64,000 nt of DNA from Azospirillaceae bacterium (GTDB taxonomy: Bacteria; Pseudomonadota; Alphaproteobacteria; Azospirillales; Azospirillaceae). The stretch is taken from contig JAPWJW010000001.1 in the NCBI GenBank assembly GCA_028283825.1, positions 620,001 through 684,000 on the forward strand, read 5' to 3'. The notes under the pieces were generated by a model. The model saw nothing but the letters and a program-made list of their open reading frames with translations. It made no database searches and had not been told where the DNA came from. Position 1 is the stretch's first letter. Each line of letters starts with the position of its first letter. The position numbers and the translations under genes are program-made. Positions 1 through 9,572 of this stretch are shown here, piece by piece.

Positions 1-2
1 TG

Positions 3-779
3 GTGCTGGTGGCGGCGGACAGCGCTTATGTCCGGCGTTTCCTGCCCGTCCTGGCGGCGTCCATCGCGTCGGCAGCACCGGGCGCGCGCCTGCATGTCCA
101 TGTCTGCGATCCGGTGCCGGGGGATATCGATTTTATCCGAGCGCAGGCCGGCGCCGCACCGGCCCTGCGGCTGGGCTGGTCGACGGAGGTGCTGGACGCC
201 GCCCTGGCCGGCCCGTCGCGGACCACCTATCTGACGGCCGCGCGTTTCCTGCGCCTGCCCGACATCCTGGAGCGCTATGCCGCACCCCTGGTGGTGGCGG
301 ACATCGATGCCGCCTTCCTGACCGATCCCGCCCGCTTCGTGGCGGCGCTGGATGCCGGCCGGCCGGTGGCCACCACGTGGGGGCCGGGCAATCTGGCCGG
401 CCCCTATGACGCCGCCGGCGGCGGGCTGGTGGTGCTGGCCGACCACGCCCGCGCCCGGGACTTCGCCCGGGGTGTGGCGGATTTCCTGCTGTACCATGTC
501 GACCGGGCCCGGCGGCACGGCGTGCCCCTGGGCTATTTCCTGGACCAGGTGGCCTTGATCGCCACCATCAACGCGGTGCTGAAACCGGCGCATCTGCGCC
601 CCATCCCCATGGACGGCCGCGTGCACCGCCTGGGGGGGGAGGGTCCGGAGGAAGGCGCCTTCGTGCAAATCCTGCCGGAAAAGGCGATGGCCGATTTCGA
701 CGAGCGCATGGCCCGGGTGGTGGCGCGGCTGCGCACCGGGGAAGGGCCGCGCCCGCTGGAGGAATTCTTCCGCCTGTGA
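3..779 (+). CDS. glycosyltransferase-like protein, 5' end outside window
   Basis: The reading frame is open from the left edge, so the N-terminus is missing; 258 residues are visible. It looks like a GT-A-fold nucleotide-diphospho-sugar transferase: an early strand-rich segment (LHVHVCDP) is followed by VVADIDAAFLTD, whose DID at visible residues 100-102 is the expected metal-binding DxD position. A histidine near residue 208 (RVHRLGG) would fit a late metal ligand. Two family 2 glycosyltransferases and a methyltransferase lie nearby, which supports a surface-polysaccharide role. Donor and acceptor cannot be told from sequence. Family assignment is moderate; that the frame is coding is clear from its length and codon use. 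Confidence 0.6.
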   Translation: MLVAADSAYVRRFLPVLAASIASAAPGARLHVHVCDPVPGDIDFIRAQAGAAPALRLGWSTEVLDAALAGPSRTTYLTAARFLRLPDILERYAAPLVVADIDAAFLTDPARFVAALDAGRPVATTWGPGNLAGPYDAAGGGLVVLADHARARDFARGVADFLLYHVDRARRHGVPLGYFLDQVALIATINAVLKPAHLRPIPMDGRVHRLGGEGPEEGAFVQILPEKAMADFDERMARVVARLRTGEGPRPLEEFFRL

Positions 780-881
780 ACGCCCCGACGCACCCTAACC
801 TTTTGCACCCGGCGGCGACGGCGCCTTTCCTGGCTTTGTGCGCGGCAAGCGCGGCCGGAGCGTCGCCGGTGGCGAGGATTT

Positions 882-895
882 GGTAATGATTTACC
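882..895. promoter_or_regulatory. inverted repeat upstream of the propeller-diguanylate cyclase gene
   Basis: GGTAA (882-886) and TTACC (891-895) form a 5-bp inverted repeat with a 4-base spacer in an A+T-richer patch about 75 bp before the start at 971. It could be an operator or part of the promoter. No regulator is suggested by the sequence. Confidence 0.25.
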
Positions 896-970
896 GTTAA
901 CCATTCTGGGGTAGGGGCCGCCCGGCGTGAGGGCGGGCCGGATCACGAAGGGGATGGACTGCATCGGACC

Positions 971-3900
971 ATGATCGGACGGTGTTTTCTGCGGACCATG
1001 GTGCGGGGTATGGGGATGGTGCGGCGGCTGGGGCCGGCCGTGCTGATGGCCTATGCGTTGGCGCAGGGCGTTGCCTCTGCCGCCGCCCCCACATCAGCAC
1101 CCCCGGTGGCCGCCGATCCCTGGGCCCCGTTCCATAGCCCGGAATTCACCCATTTTCCCGATGGCCTGCGGTTGCCCAGCGATGTGGTGACCAGCCTGGC
1201 GCAAAGCCGGGACGGGCCCATCTGGTTCGGGACATTGGGCGGTCTGGTACGCTTCGACGGGTATCGGGCGCAGATCTACCGGGGCGCCGCCGACATGCGG
1301 GCGGTATTGTCCGGACCCGGCCCTGCGGCCTCGGCCACGTCGTCTCCGCTGTCACCCGTCCTGCCCGACGCCTATGTCCGCAGCCTGCTGGTGCTGGCCG
1401 ATGGTACCTTGCTGGTGGGCACCAACAGCGGTGGACTGGTCCGTTTCGATCCCGACGCCAACGGTTTCCGGCCGGTGCCGATCTTCCGTCGCGAGGTGGC
1501 GGTCCGCATCACGGCGCTGGCCCCGGCGCGCGATGGTGGCGCCTGGGTGGTATCGGACCGGGGACTGGACCATTATGATCCACGCGGCGGCGCGGTGACG
1601 CCCCTGCCCATGGGGGACGTTGACGGCGTCGGTGCCCGCCTGTTCAGCGTGCTGGAGGACAGCCACGGCACCCTGTGGGTGGGCGGTCATCCCGGCCTGT
1701 TCCGTCGTGCCGCCGGGGAGGCCGGTTTCAGCCGCATCGCGGCGGACGATGGGGACAAGCCCCTGCAAGGGGCGCTGAACGACGATGTCTGGTCCCTTTA
1801 CCAGGATTCGGCAGGGCGCTTGTGGGTGGGCACCGGCGAGACCGGGGCCTATGTCCTGGATCCCGAAACCGGCCGGCCGCAGGCCATCCCCGGGTTGACC
1901 GGCCTGGACGGGGCGGTCAACCATCACACGGTCCGGGCCATCATCGAGGCCCCGGACGGCGACGGGTCCGGGAAAGCGGGTGGGCCGATATGGCTGGCCA
2001 CCGATGGCCTGGGCATCCTGACCTATGACCCTGCGGCCCATGTGCTGGGTGGTCTGGTCCATTCCCAGACGGCGGCGACCTCATTGGCCGGCGACACGGT
2101 GCGCGCGCTGATGCGGGACCGCACCGGCAACCTGTGGGCCGGGACCCAGCGCGGCGTCGACCGGGTCGATCCCGCCCGGCGGGCGGTCATCACGGTGCAG
2201 GCGGCCCCACCCGGAGGGGTCGGGCTGGCCGACCCGGATGTCCACGCCGTGACCGTCGATCAACGGAACCGGATCTGGCTGGGCCTGGCGCGCGGGCTGA
2301 TCGACGTGCTGGATCCGGCGGTTGGCACCGTGCGGCATCTTCAGTTGCCCGCGGCGCAACGGGGGCGTGACGTGTTCAGCCTGGCGACGGCGCCGGATGG
2401 TGCCATGCTGGCCGGCGGCCGGGGTGTCGCCCGCATCGACGCCGACAGTCTGGTGGTGACGCCTTCCTGGATTCCAGCGTTGGACGGCACCTTGATCCTG
2501 GCCATCGCCTCAGCCGGTGATTGGGTGCTGTTGGGGGGGTATGATGGGCTCTACATCCGGCGCCCCGACGGCACGGTGACGCGTCTGACCCATGATCCTG
2601 ACGATCCCGCCAGCCTGCCGTCGGACCAGATCGACGATGTCCTGGTGCAGCCGCCGGGCGGCATCTGGCTGGGCAAGACGGGCGCCAAAGACGAAGCGGG
2701 CCCGGTCGGCGGGCGCGTTTGGGTGGGAACGGCCGGTGGCCTGGCCGTGGCTGATCTGGCCGACCTGCCGCGCCTGCGGTTCCAGACCCTGCGCCGGGTG
2801 GGCCGGGACGGTGTGCCGCTGCCCCACAACGTCATCAACGATATCGACGTGGACGGTAACGGCAACCTGTGGGCCGGCACTTTCGGTGGCGGCATCGCCG
2901 TCCTGTCGGCGGACCAGGTACGTGATGCCCTGTCATCCGGCAAGGGAAAGGGGCTGGGTGCCACCGTCCCCCTGGTGATCGACGAACTGCAGGGCCTGGC
3001 CAACAATGAGGTGTCGTCCCTGGTGGTGGACAGCGGGGGCGGCATCTGGGCCAGTTCCGCCGCCAATCTGGTGCATTTTCCCAATCCGGGTTTTCCGCCC
3101 CGGGTGCTGGGTGCCCGGGATGGCGTGCTGGTCCGGTCCTTCAACGGGCGCGCCGCGGCCTGCGGCCCGAACGGCGAGATGTTGTTCGGCGGCCTCGGCG
3201 GGCTGACGGTGGTGCGTCCGAGCCTGCTGACCCCGGCGGTGCCGGTGGGGGTGCTGGCGGTGACGGCGCTGGACGTCAACCACATGTCGCTGCCACCGGG
3301 CCGCCTGCCGGCGCCCGGCCGGACGCTGACCCTGGGGGCGGGGGTCAAGACCATCCGCATGTCCCTGTCCCTGCTGGATTTCCGGGCGCCGCACGACACG
3401 CGCTACGCCTATCGCCTGGACGGTTTCGATGAGGATTGGGTGGAGGTCACGGGCGCGCAGCCGCAGGCCGTCTACACCAACCTGCCCCAGGGCGATTACA
3501 CCTTCCGTGTCCGCGCCTGGACCGACCTGCCGGGCCTGGTCCTGTCCACCACCCGGGACGGGGTGGCGGATGCCGACCTGGATGCCGAGGTGGACACCGC
3601 CACCGCGCCACCGCCCGCGCCGACGCGGGCGGAGGACATGGCCCAGGCCCTGTCCATCGCACCCATGGCCGAACTGGCCTTCCATGTCCGCGTATTGCCC
3701 CATTGGTACGAACAGGCCTGGTTCCGCCTGCTGATGGGCTTCGCCGTGCTGGCACTTGTCGCTTGTATCCTGGCCGTGCGGACCGAGGCGCAGGCGCGGC
3801 GCGAACGGGCGCTGGCCCAGGTGGTGGCCGCCCGCACTCGCGACCTGCGGGCCGCCAACACCAAGCTGGAACAGCTGGCCAGCACCGACCCGCTGACCGG

Positions 3901-4669
3901 CATCCTGAACCGCCGCCGCTTTTTCGAACTGGCCACGCTGGAATGCGGGAGGGCGCGCCGGTACGGCCGGCCCTTCTCCGTCATCCTGTTCGACCTGGAC
4001 CATTTCAAGCGGGTGAACGACACCTTCGGCCACCTGATGGGGGACGAGGTGCTGCGTGCCGCCGTGGCGGTGGCGGGCAAGGCCTGCCGCGCCGTCGACC
4101 TGCTGGCCCGTTTCGGCGGGGAAGAGGTGATGCTGCTGCTGCCCGAAACGGATGCGGAAGGGGCGCAGGTGGTGGCGGAACGTATCCGTATCGCCCTGGC
4201 GGAGACGGAGGTGCGGTACGAGGACCAGGTGGCGCAGGTGACGGCCAGCCTGGGCGTGGCCCAATGGCGCCTGCCGGATGAGACGCTGGAATCCCTGCTG
4301 GCCCGGGCCGACGGCGCGCTGTACCAGGCCAAGAAGGGCGGGCGCAACCGCACTGTGCTGGCCTATCAGGAACTGGAACGCGCCGCCCGCATGGGCTGGG
4401 CCATCGTTCCCTCCAGTCCTGATCCCACCGAGTCGGCCGCTGTGCCGGGCGATCATGGGCTTGTGATCCCGGGTGGGCCGGATCCCCTGGGCCCTGACCC
4501 CGTCGCCGGGCAGCCTGAAAGCCCGTCTATGCTGGAACCGCTGGCCCGCTTGGCGGGATTGGCCGGCGACAGCTGGATCGATCCCTATGAGCGCGCGGCC
4601 TATAGCCGCCCCGCCGTGCCGCCGCCCACCCAGAAATTGGACAAGGAATCGGAGGAAAGCGAGGGCTAG
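971..4669 (+). CDS. periplasmic two-component-type propeller sensor with Y_Y_Y and GGDEF diguanylate cyclase domains
   Basis: 1232 residues. A signal-like hydrophobic N-terminus ends near residue 40 (ASAAAP). Then come many Reg_prop blades of the form NDVWSLYQDSAGRLWVGT, enough for about two seven-bladed propellers (roughly residues 55-770), a Y_Y_Y domain around 800-860 (YAYRLDGFDEDW), one membrane helix near 915-935, a short coiled coil, and a GGDEF domain from about 970 to 1130. The active-site loop reads GGEEV near residue 1050, and RAVD sits five residues before it, so the inhibitory RxxD c-di-GMP site is kept. The architecture predicts a sensor that reads a periplasmic ligand and makes c-di-GMP inside the cell. 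There is no histidine kinase domain, the usual partner of such propellers. A 100-residue acidic, Pro-rich tail follows GGDEF. The stop codon overlaps that of the convergent glycosyltransferase gene. Confidence 0.85.
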   Translation: MIGRCFLRTMVRGMGMVRRLGPAVLMAYALAQGVASAAAPTSAPPVAADPWAPFHSPEFTHFPDGLRLPSDVVTSLAQSRDGPIWFGTLGGLVRFDGYRAQIYRGAADMRAVLSGPGPAASATSSPLSPVLPDAYVRSLLVLADGTLLVGTNSGGLVRFDPDANGFRPVPIFRREVAVRITALAPARDGGAWVVSDRGLDHYDPRGGAVTPLPMGDVDGVGARLFSVLEDSHGTLWVGGHPGLFRRAAGEAGFSRIAADDGDKPLQGALNDDVWSLYQDSAGRLWVGTGETGAYVLDPETGRPQAIPGLTGLDGAVNHHTVRAIIEAPDGDGSGKAGGPIWLATDGLGILTYDPAAHVLGGLVHSQTAATSLAGDTVRALMRDRTGNLWAGTQRGVDRVDPARRAVITVQAAPPGGVGLADPDVHAVTVDQRNRIWLGLARGLIDVLDPAVGTVRHLQLPAAQRGRDVFSLATAPDGAMLAGGRGVARIDADSLVVTPSWIPALDGTLILAIASAGDWVLLGGYDGLYIRRPDGTVTRLTHDPDDPASLPSDQIDDVLVQPPGGIWLGKTGAKDEAGPVGGRVWVGTAGGLAVADLADLPRLRFQTLRRVGRDGVPLPHNVINDIDVDGNGNLWAGTFGGGIAVLSADQVRDALSSGKGKGLGATVPLVIDELQGLANNEVSSLVVDSGGGIWASSAANLVHFPNPGFPPRVLGARDGVLVRSFNGRAAACGPNGEMLFGGLGGLTVVRPSLLTPAVPVGVLAVTALDVNHMSLPPGRLPAPGRTLTLGAGVKTIRMSLSLLDFRAPHDTRYAYRLDGFDEDWVEVTGAQPQAVYTNLPQGDYTFRVRAWTDLPGLVLSTTRDGVADADLDAEVDTATAPPPAPTRAEDMAQALSIAPMAELAFHVRVLPHWYEQAWFRLLMGFAVLALVACILAVRTEAQARRERALAQVVAARTRDLRAANTKLEQLASTDPLTGILNRRRFFELATLECGRARRYGRPFSVILFDLDHFKRVNDTFGHLMGDEVLRAAVAVAGKACRAVDLLARFGGEEVMLLLPETDAEGAQVVAERIRIALAETEVRYEDQVAQVTASLGVAQWRLPDETLESLLARADGALYQAKKGGRNRTVLAYQELERAARMGWAIVPSSPDPTESAAVPGDHGLVIPGGPDPLGPDPVAGQPESPSMLEPLARLAGLAGDSWIDPYERAAYSRPAVPPPTQKLDKESEESEG

Positions 4670-6675
4670 CGCGTCACCGGCCCATGCACCAGGCCGGGCA
4701 GGGCCAGCCAGTCCTCCGGGCCGTCCAGCGACAGGCCGGGGTTCCAGGCGCGGTCATGGCCGATGGCGGCCCCCCAGCGCTCCTGGAAGGCCAAACGCTC
4801 CTGCTCCACCCGCTCCCGCCGGTCGGACGCGTAGGGCTCCAGCGCCGTCAACTGCGCATGGGGCGTCCACAGCGTGGCGTAGCCCGCCTGTTCCAGCCGC
4901 AGGCAGATGTCCACGTCGTTGAAGGCGATGGGGAAGGTTTCGGCATCGAAGCCGCCCACGGCCTCGAAACAGCTGCGGCGGATGGCCATGCAGGCGCTGG
5001 CCACGGCGGTGACGCGGTGGGCGCACAGGCCCACGCCCAGGTCGCCCACCGTGTCGCCCGGCCGCCCGGCGAAGCGCGACCCGGCCAGGCGGGCGGCACC
5101 GGGGCCGTTGCCCAGGCCCAGGACGATGCCGCCATGCATCACCGTGCCGTTGGTGGCCAGCACCTTGGGGCCCACGGCGCCGATGTCCGGCCGCAGCGCC
5201 TGGGTCACCAGTTCGCGCAGCCATTCCGGATGCTGCGGCTCCATGTCGTTGTTCAGGAACACCAGCACCTCGCCGGCGGCGGCGACGGCGGCGCGGTTCA
5301 TCATGTCGGCGAAATTGAATGGCCCGCGATAGGGGATGACCCGCGCCCGGTCCCGGTCGCGCAGGGTGTCCAGGTATTCCAGCGTTTCCGGATCGCGCGT
5401 CTCATGGTCGATGACGATCAGTTCCATGGCGGGATAGCGCGTCTCGCCCAGGATGGCCTCCACGCAGGGGCGCAGCAGATCCACCCGGTCGCGGGTCGGC
5501 ATCAGCAGGCTGACCACGGGCGCCTGTGCCGGCAGGGGCCAGATGACCCGGCGGGCGGTATGGCCCTCGCCCCTGGTGTCTTTTTCCGTCACCGGCTCGG
5601 CCACCGCACCCGGATGGTGCACCGTCAGGAAGGATTGCAGGGCGGCCAGCCCGCCCTCCGGCAGCGGGCGGCGACGGCGCAGCAGGACGCGCGGCATATG
5701 GCGGATGCGCCGGCGCGCCGCCTCATCCCCGCCGCAGCCCGCCCCATTGGCGCATCCGCCGTTGCTGGCCAGGTGCACCGTCTCCAGCAATAGGCGGTAG
5801 CGGTCCAGCCGGCCGGGCTGTTGGCCGATGGCCATCGCCTTGCGCGCCAGGCTGGTGCGGATCAGCAGCAACTGGCCGGGATAGACGCCGCTGGAACCGT
5901 ACAGCAGATCGGGGTCGAAGGCGGGCTTCAGCACCGGGCGCAGGGGATGACCCAAGCGGTCGGTCCATTCCTCGTCCGTGTACAGGATCGCGGTGTCGGG
6001 ATTCTGCGCCAGGGCCAGCACGCACAGCGCCAGGGCGTGGCGGGGCAGCAGGTCGCCGGGCGACAGCAGGGCGACCGTCTCGCCCTCCACCTCCGCCAGG
6101 GGCGGCACGCCGGGGCTGCGGCGTTTGACGCGAGGGTCGCGGAAATCCGCCGGCGCATCGGCCGGCAGCCATAGGTCCCAGTTGTCATGGATCTGGCGGG
6201 TCAGGCTGTCCACCGTGCGGCGCACGGCCACCACCCAGGCGGCGGGCTTCAGACCGGCGTTCTCCGGCCCCAGCATGACCAGGCTGACGCGTGGGGGTGC
6301 TGGCAGGCGGGCCAGCGCCACAGAGATCTCGCCCGCCTCCGTCCGGCGGGGGCCGTCGCGGCGCAGGGTCCAGGCACGGTAGAAGGACCGGGGCGCCAGC
6401 GCCTGCCACAGGCGGCTGGCCACGTCGGCGAACTGCCCCTGGGCCACCATGCGGCCCAGCGCCCGGGCCAGCGCCATGCCGGTGGGGCCGCGCAGGGGGC
6501 GCGTGGGCGGCGGCGGGGCCGCGTCGATGGCCGTGCCGGGCACATGATGGCTGCCGGTTCGGGCACCCAGGGGGGCGCCCTCCAAGGCGTCATGGTGGCC
6601 GTTCTGGGGGCCGCTCGCAGGCCCATTCGTCGGCCCGCTGGCCGCTGCCACGTCGTCCGGGTTCTTTTTATCCAC
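4666..6675 (-). CDS. two-domain family 2 glycosyltransferase
   Basis: 669 residues from a GTG at 6675, preceded by AAGGGACGGG about ten bases upstream. The frame stays open further upstream, but that stretch reads as non-coding and overlaps the region divergent to the next gene. There are two GT-A modules. The first (about 130-290) has a YTDEEWTD motif. The second (about 383-640) starts PVVSLLMPTRDR, carries LNNDMEP near 472 as its DxD-type motif, and FNDVDICLRLEQAGY near 587. This is the layout of large O-antigen or rhamnan glycosyltransferases. A Pro/Ala/Gly-rich linker of about 70 residues precedes the first module. The protein probably builds a surface glycan on the cytoplasmic face. The sugar specificity is unknown. 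Confidence 0.8.
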   Translation of the reverse strand: MDKKNPDDVAAASGPTNGPASGPQNGHHDALEGAPLGARTGSHHVPGTAIDAAPPPPTRPLRGPTGMALARALGRMVAQGQFADVASRLWQALAPRSFYRAWTLRRDGPRRTEAGEISVALARLPAPPRVSLVMLGPENAGLKPAAWVVAVRRTVDSLTRQIHDNWDLWLPADAPADFRDPRVKRRSPGVPPLAEVEGETVALLSPGDLLPRHALALCVLALAQNPDTAILYTDEEWTDRLGHPLRPVLKPAFDPDLLYGSSGVYPGQLLLIRTSLARKAMAIGQQPGRLDRYRLLLETVHLASNGGCANGAGCGGDEAARRRIRHMPRVLLRRRRPLPEGGLAALQSFLTVHHPGAVAEPVTEKDTRGEGHTARRVIWPLPAQAPVVSLLMPTRDRVDLLRPCVEAILGETRYPAMELIVIDHETRDPETLEYLDTLRDRDRARVIPYRGPFNFADMMNRAAVAAAGEVLVFLNNDMEPQHPEWLRELVTQALRPDIGAVGPKVLATNGTVMHGGIVLGLGNGPGAARLAGSRFAGRPGDTVGDLGVGLCAHRVTAVASACMAIRRSCFEAVGGFDAETFPIAFNDVDICLRLEQAGYATLWTPHAQLTALEPYASDRRERVEQERLAFQERWGAAIGHDRAWNPGLSLDGPEDWLALPGLVHGPVTR

Positions 6676-6967
6676 GTGCCGGTTGTCCCGTCCCTTGGAA
6701 AAACGACTTCCGCGCCGGCGGTCCCCAATGCCCCGCCAAGCCCAGAAACAACAAAGCGCCAACCGGGCGCCGGCCTTGCCCGGCACCGATCGGCGCTTCC
6801 CCCTCACCATCCGGGTGCCGTCCGCTTGGGGCACCCGCCGTCGTTATCAAGGGGGATTCATGGGGGAGAGTGGCCCGCCGGGTCAAGCGGCAAAGCGGGA
6901 ACCTATCGGTCAACCAAAACACCATACGAATATCGCCAACCGGCCGGCCGGCTGCTATCCAGGCGTT

Positions 6968-7942
6968 ATGCGCGATCCCGTCCATACGCCCGAAACCACG
7001 GTCCCCATCCCATCGTTCCCAGGGGCGTTTCCAGGGGCGTTCCCGGGTGCCGTCGCCGCCCTGGTGGTGGCCTACCGTCCCGACCCCGGGCTGCGGGACT
7101 GCCTGGTCGCCGCCGCGGCCGCGGCTGACCGTGTCTACCTGTTCCAGCAGGAACGGGGCGTGGACGCGGAGGACGACCGCCTGGTCGATGGGGCGGTGGC
7201 GGCCGTCGGCGCCACCCTGCTGCATGACGCCGGCAACATCGGCCTGGCGGCGGCGCAAAACCGGCTGATCGATCGGGCGCTGGCCGACGGTCATGGCTGG
7301 TTGCTGTTCCTGGACCAGGACAGCGTGCCCCGTCCGGGCTTGCGCGCCGCTTTCACTGCCGCCCTGGCCCAGGCGCCCGCCGACACCGGCCTGCTGGCCG
7401 CCCGCAACCTGGAGGCCGAGGGGGCGGGGCATGAGGCGCCCTGGGTGGTCAGCGCCGACGGCCGGCACTGGGCCATCGCGCAATTCGACGGTGCCGTCCT
7501 GCCGGATCTGCTGCTGGCGCCGGCGTCCGGTTGCCTGGTCAGTGCCGCCGCGCTGACGGCCTGCGGCCCCTTGCGCGACGGCTTCTTCATCGACTGGGTG
7601 GATGTGGAATACGCGCTGCGCCTGCGCCGGCATGGCTTCCGCCTGGTGGCGGTGCGGGATGCGTTGGTGGACCACCGGTTGGGGGCCGCCACCCATGTCC
7701 ATGCCGGCGGGCGTACCGTCGCCATCACCCACCATGCCGCCCGCCGCCGTTATTTCCAGGCGCGCAACGCCGTGTGGACCTGGCGGCTGCACCATGCGGC
7801 GGTGCCGGCCCTGTCGGGGTGGACCCTGCGCGTCCTGGCCTCCACCGCCATCAAGATCCTGCTGCTGGAACGGGGGCGTGGCGCTAAGCTGGCGGCCTTG
7901 GCCCGGGGCCTATGGCAGGGCCTGACGACAAAGCCGGCGTGA
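6968..7942 (+). CDS. family 2 glycosyltransferase, rhamnosyltransferase (RfbF) type
   Basis: 324 residues from ATG 6968; the upstream in-frame ATGs lie in sequence that does not look coding. The N-terminal pattern ALVVAYRPDP, then GNIGLAAAQN and LLFLDQDSVP, is characteristic of RfbF-type dTDP-rhamnosyltransferases, with DQDS as the metal/nucleotide motif. WVDVEYALRLRRHGF near residue 215 fits the catalytic base region. A Phe/Pro/Gly repeat (PGAFPGAFPGA) precedes the domain. The gene starts about 290 bp from, and divergently to, the two-domain glycosyltransferase. The methyltransferase starts 26 bp after its stop. Together these suggest a small glycan assembly block. Family is confident, the sugar less so. 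Confidence 0.78.
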   Translation: MRDPVHTPETTVPIPSFPGAFPGAFPGAVAALVVAYRPDPGLRDCLVAAAAAADRVYLFQQERGVDAEDDRLVDGAVAAVGATLLHDAGNIGLAAAQNRLIDRALADGHGWLLFLDQDSVPRPGLRAAFTAALAQAPADTGLLAARNLEAEGAGHEAPWVVSADGRHWAIAQFDGAVLPDLLLAPASGCLVSAAALTACGPLRDGFFIDWVDVEYALRLRRHGFRLVAVRDALVDHRLGAATHVHAGGRTVAITHHAARRRYFQARNAVWTWRLHHAAVPALSGWTLRVLASTAIKILLLERGRGAKLAALARGLWQGLTTKPA

Positions 7943-7968
7943 CCTGGCCCTCCGAAAGACCGCATCGC

Positions 7969-9426
7969 ATGACCGCCGACTGGACCCGGGGCTACGCCTC
8001 CGACATCGACTATACCCGGGGTTGGTATCGGGAACTGTCGCCCCTGTGGCTGAACACGGCCCTGGCTCTGGCCGGTGTGGCGCCGCCACAGGCTGACGGT
8101 GGACCGGTGTGGCTGGAACTGGGTTGCGGCCACGGGCTGTCGGCCCTGGCGCTGGCGGCGGCGCGGCCGGACATGACGGTCATCGCCGTCGACTTCAACC
8201 CCACCCATGTCCATGGCGCCCAGCGCCTGGCCCGCGCTGCCGGCCTGGCCAACGTCCGTTTCATCGAGGCCGACTTCGCCGATCTGGCGGACGATGCCAG
8301 CCTGCCGCCGGTGGATTATGTGGCGCTGCACGGCGTCTACACCTGGGTGGGGCCGGAAAGCCGCGCCCACATCGCCCGCCTGATCGCCCGCCGGCTGAAG
8401 CCCGGCGGGGCGGCCTACCTCAGCTACAACTGCCTGCCGGGATGGGCGGCGGCCATGCCGGTGCAGTTCCTGCTGAACGCCTACGGCCAGGCGCTGCCGG
8501 GGCCGAAGGCCGTCGCCGGCGACCAGGCGCGCGACCTGCTGCTGCACCTGCTGAACCAGGGGGCCGGCTATTTCACCGGCAACGCCGCCGCCAGCGCCCG
8601 GGCTGATCGGCTGCGCGGCGCCACCGCACCCTATCTGGTGCACGAATACATGCACAGCGGCTGGGCGCCCGCCTACCATGCCCAGGTGGCGGCCGACCTG
8701 GATGCCGCCAAGCTCAGCTACGCCGGCAGTGCGGCCTGGGTGGAAAACTTCCCCGACCTGATGATGGGCCGGGCGCAGCAGGACATGGCGGCATCCGCCC
8801 CCACCCGCGCTCTGGCGGAAACGGTGAAGGACTACATCACCAACCAGCCGCTGCGCCGCGACATCTTCGTGCGCGGCCCCCTGACCCTGGACGGGCGGCA
8901 ACGGGCCATCATGCTGGGTGGCCTGCGCCTGGTGGCGTTGGGGGAGCCGGGGGCGGCCCTGCCCGACTTCACCCTGCCCCTGGGCGCCCCCGACCCGGCG
9001 GTGTCCGACCTGTTCCAGCCGGTGCTGGCGGTGCTGGCCCGCGGCCCCGCCACCCTGGCCGACCTGATCGAACATCTGGCCCGCACCGTGCCCGACTGGG
9101 GGGCGGACAGTGCCGGCTGCCTGTTGCGGGCGGTGGCCATCCTGGTGGCGGGCGAGGTGCTGGCCCCTTGCCTGGCGGATGCGGGGATCGCCGCCGCCTT
9201 GCCCGGCGTACGCCGCCTGAACCAGGCGCTGCTGGCCGATACGCTGTTGACCGGCGCCGCGCTGGACCACGACACCCGTCTGCCGGAACGCCTGGCCTCG
9301 GCCGTCACCGGCGGCGGCGTCATGGCCTCGGTGGAAGAGATGCGGGTCCTGGCCGCCCACCTGGCCGGCGACCTGGTGATGCCGCCCGAGGCGCTGTCCC
9401 GCCTGTCGCGCCTGGGCGTGGTGTGA
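7969..9426 (+). CDS. class I SAM methyltransferase with methyltransferase regulatory domain
   Basis: 485 residues from ATG 7969; an earlier in-frame ATG at 7912 would overlap the preceding gene. The SAM-binding motif ELGCGHGLSALALA is at about residues 46-59, the acidic residue closing strand 2 is in VIAVDFNPTH, and VRFIEADFADL follows. The middle part (TAPYLVHEYMHSGW onward) matches the methyltransferase regulatory domain that follows many bacterial methyltransferases of this kind. The C-terminal 120 residues look like a helical or winged-helix tail. It probably methylates a sugar or lipid-linked intermediate made by the neighbouring glycosyltransferases; this is inference from position. Confidence 0.8.
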   Translation: MTADWTRGYASDIDYTRGWYRELSPLWLNTALALAGVAPPQADGGPVWLELGCGHGLSALALAAARPDMTVIAVDFNPTHVHGAQRLARAAGLANVRFIEADFADLADDASLPPVDYVALHGVYTWVGPESRAHIARLIARRLKPGGAAYLSYNCLPGWAAAMPVQFLLNAYGQALPGPKAVAGDQARDLLLHLLNQGAGYFTGNAAASARADRLRGATAPYLVHEYMHSGWAPAYHAQVAADLDAAKLSYAGSAAWVENFPDLMMGRAQQDMAASAPTRALAETVKDYITNQPLRRDIFVRGPLTLDGRQRAIMLGGLRLVALGEPGAALPDFTLPLGAPDPAVSDLFQPVLAVLARGPATLADLIEHLARTVPDWGADSAGCLLRAVAILVAGEVLAPCLADAGIAAALPGVRRLNQALLADTLLTGAALDHDTRLPERLASAVTGGGVMASVEEMRVLAAHLAGDLVMPPEALSRLSRLGVV

Positions 9427-9512
9427 GGGGGCGATAAGCCGCTTTGACGGCCGCCATCCCGGGGCTTAAGCTCCGCCGCCTTGATCCCGCATATCCACGG
9501 CCTCCCCATCCC

Positions 9513-9572
9513 ATGACGCCCAAGCGCCCGACCGTTCCCCCCTTCCGCCCCGCAACCGCCGGCGGGGCGTGA
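9513..9572 (+). CDS. possible 19-residue leader peptide
   Basis: ATG 9513 opens a 19-codon frame (MTPKRPTVPPFRP...) whose TGA shares its A with the ATG of the next gene (TGATG at 9570-9574). The arrangement would allow translational coupling. It is Pro/Thr-rich and too short to test by composition, so it may be chance. Confidence 0.2.
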   Translation: MTPKRPTVPPFRPATAGGA

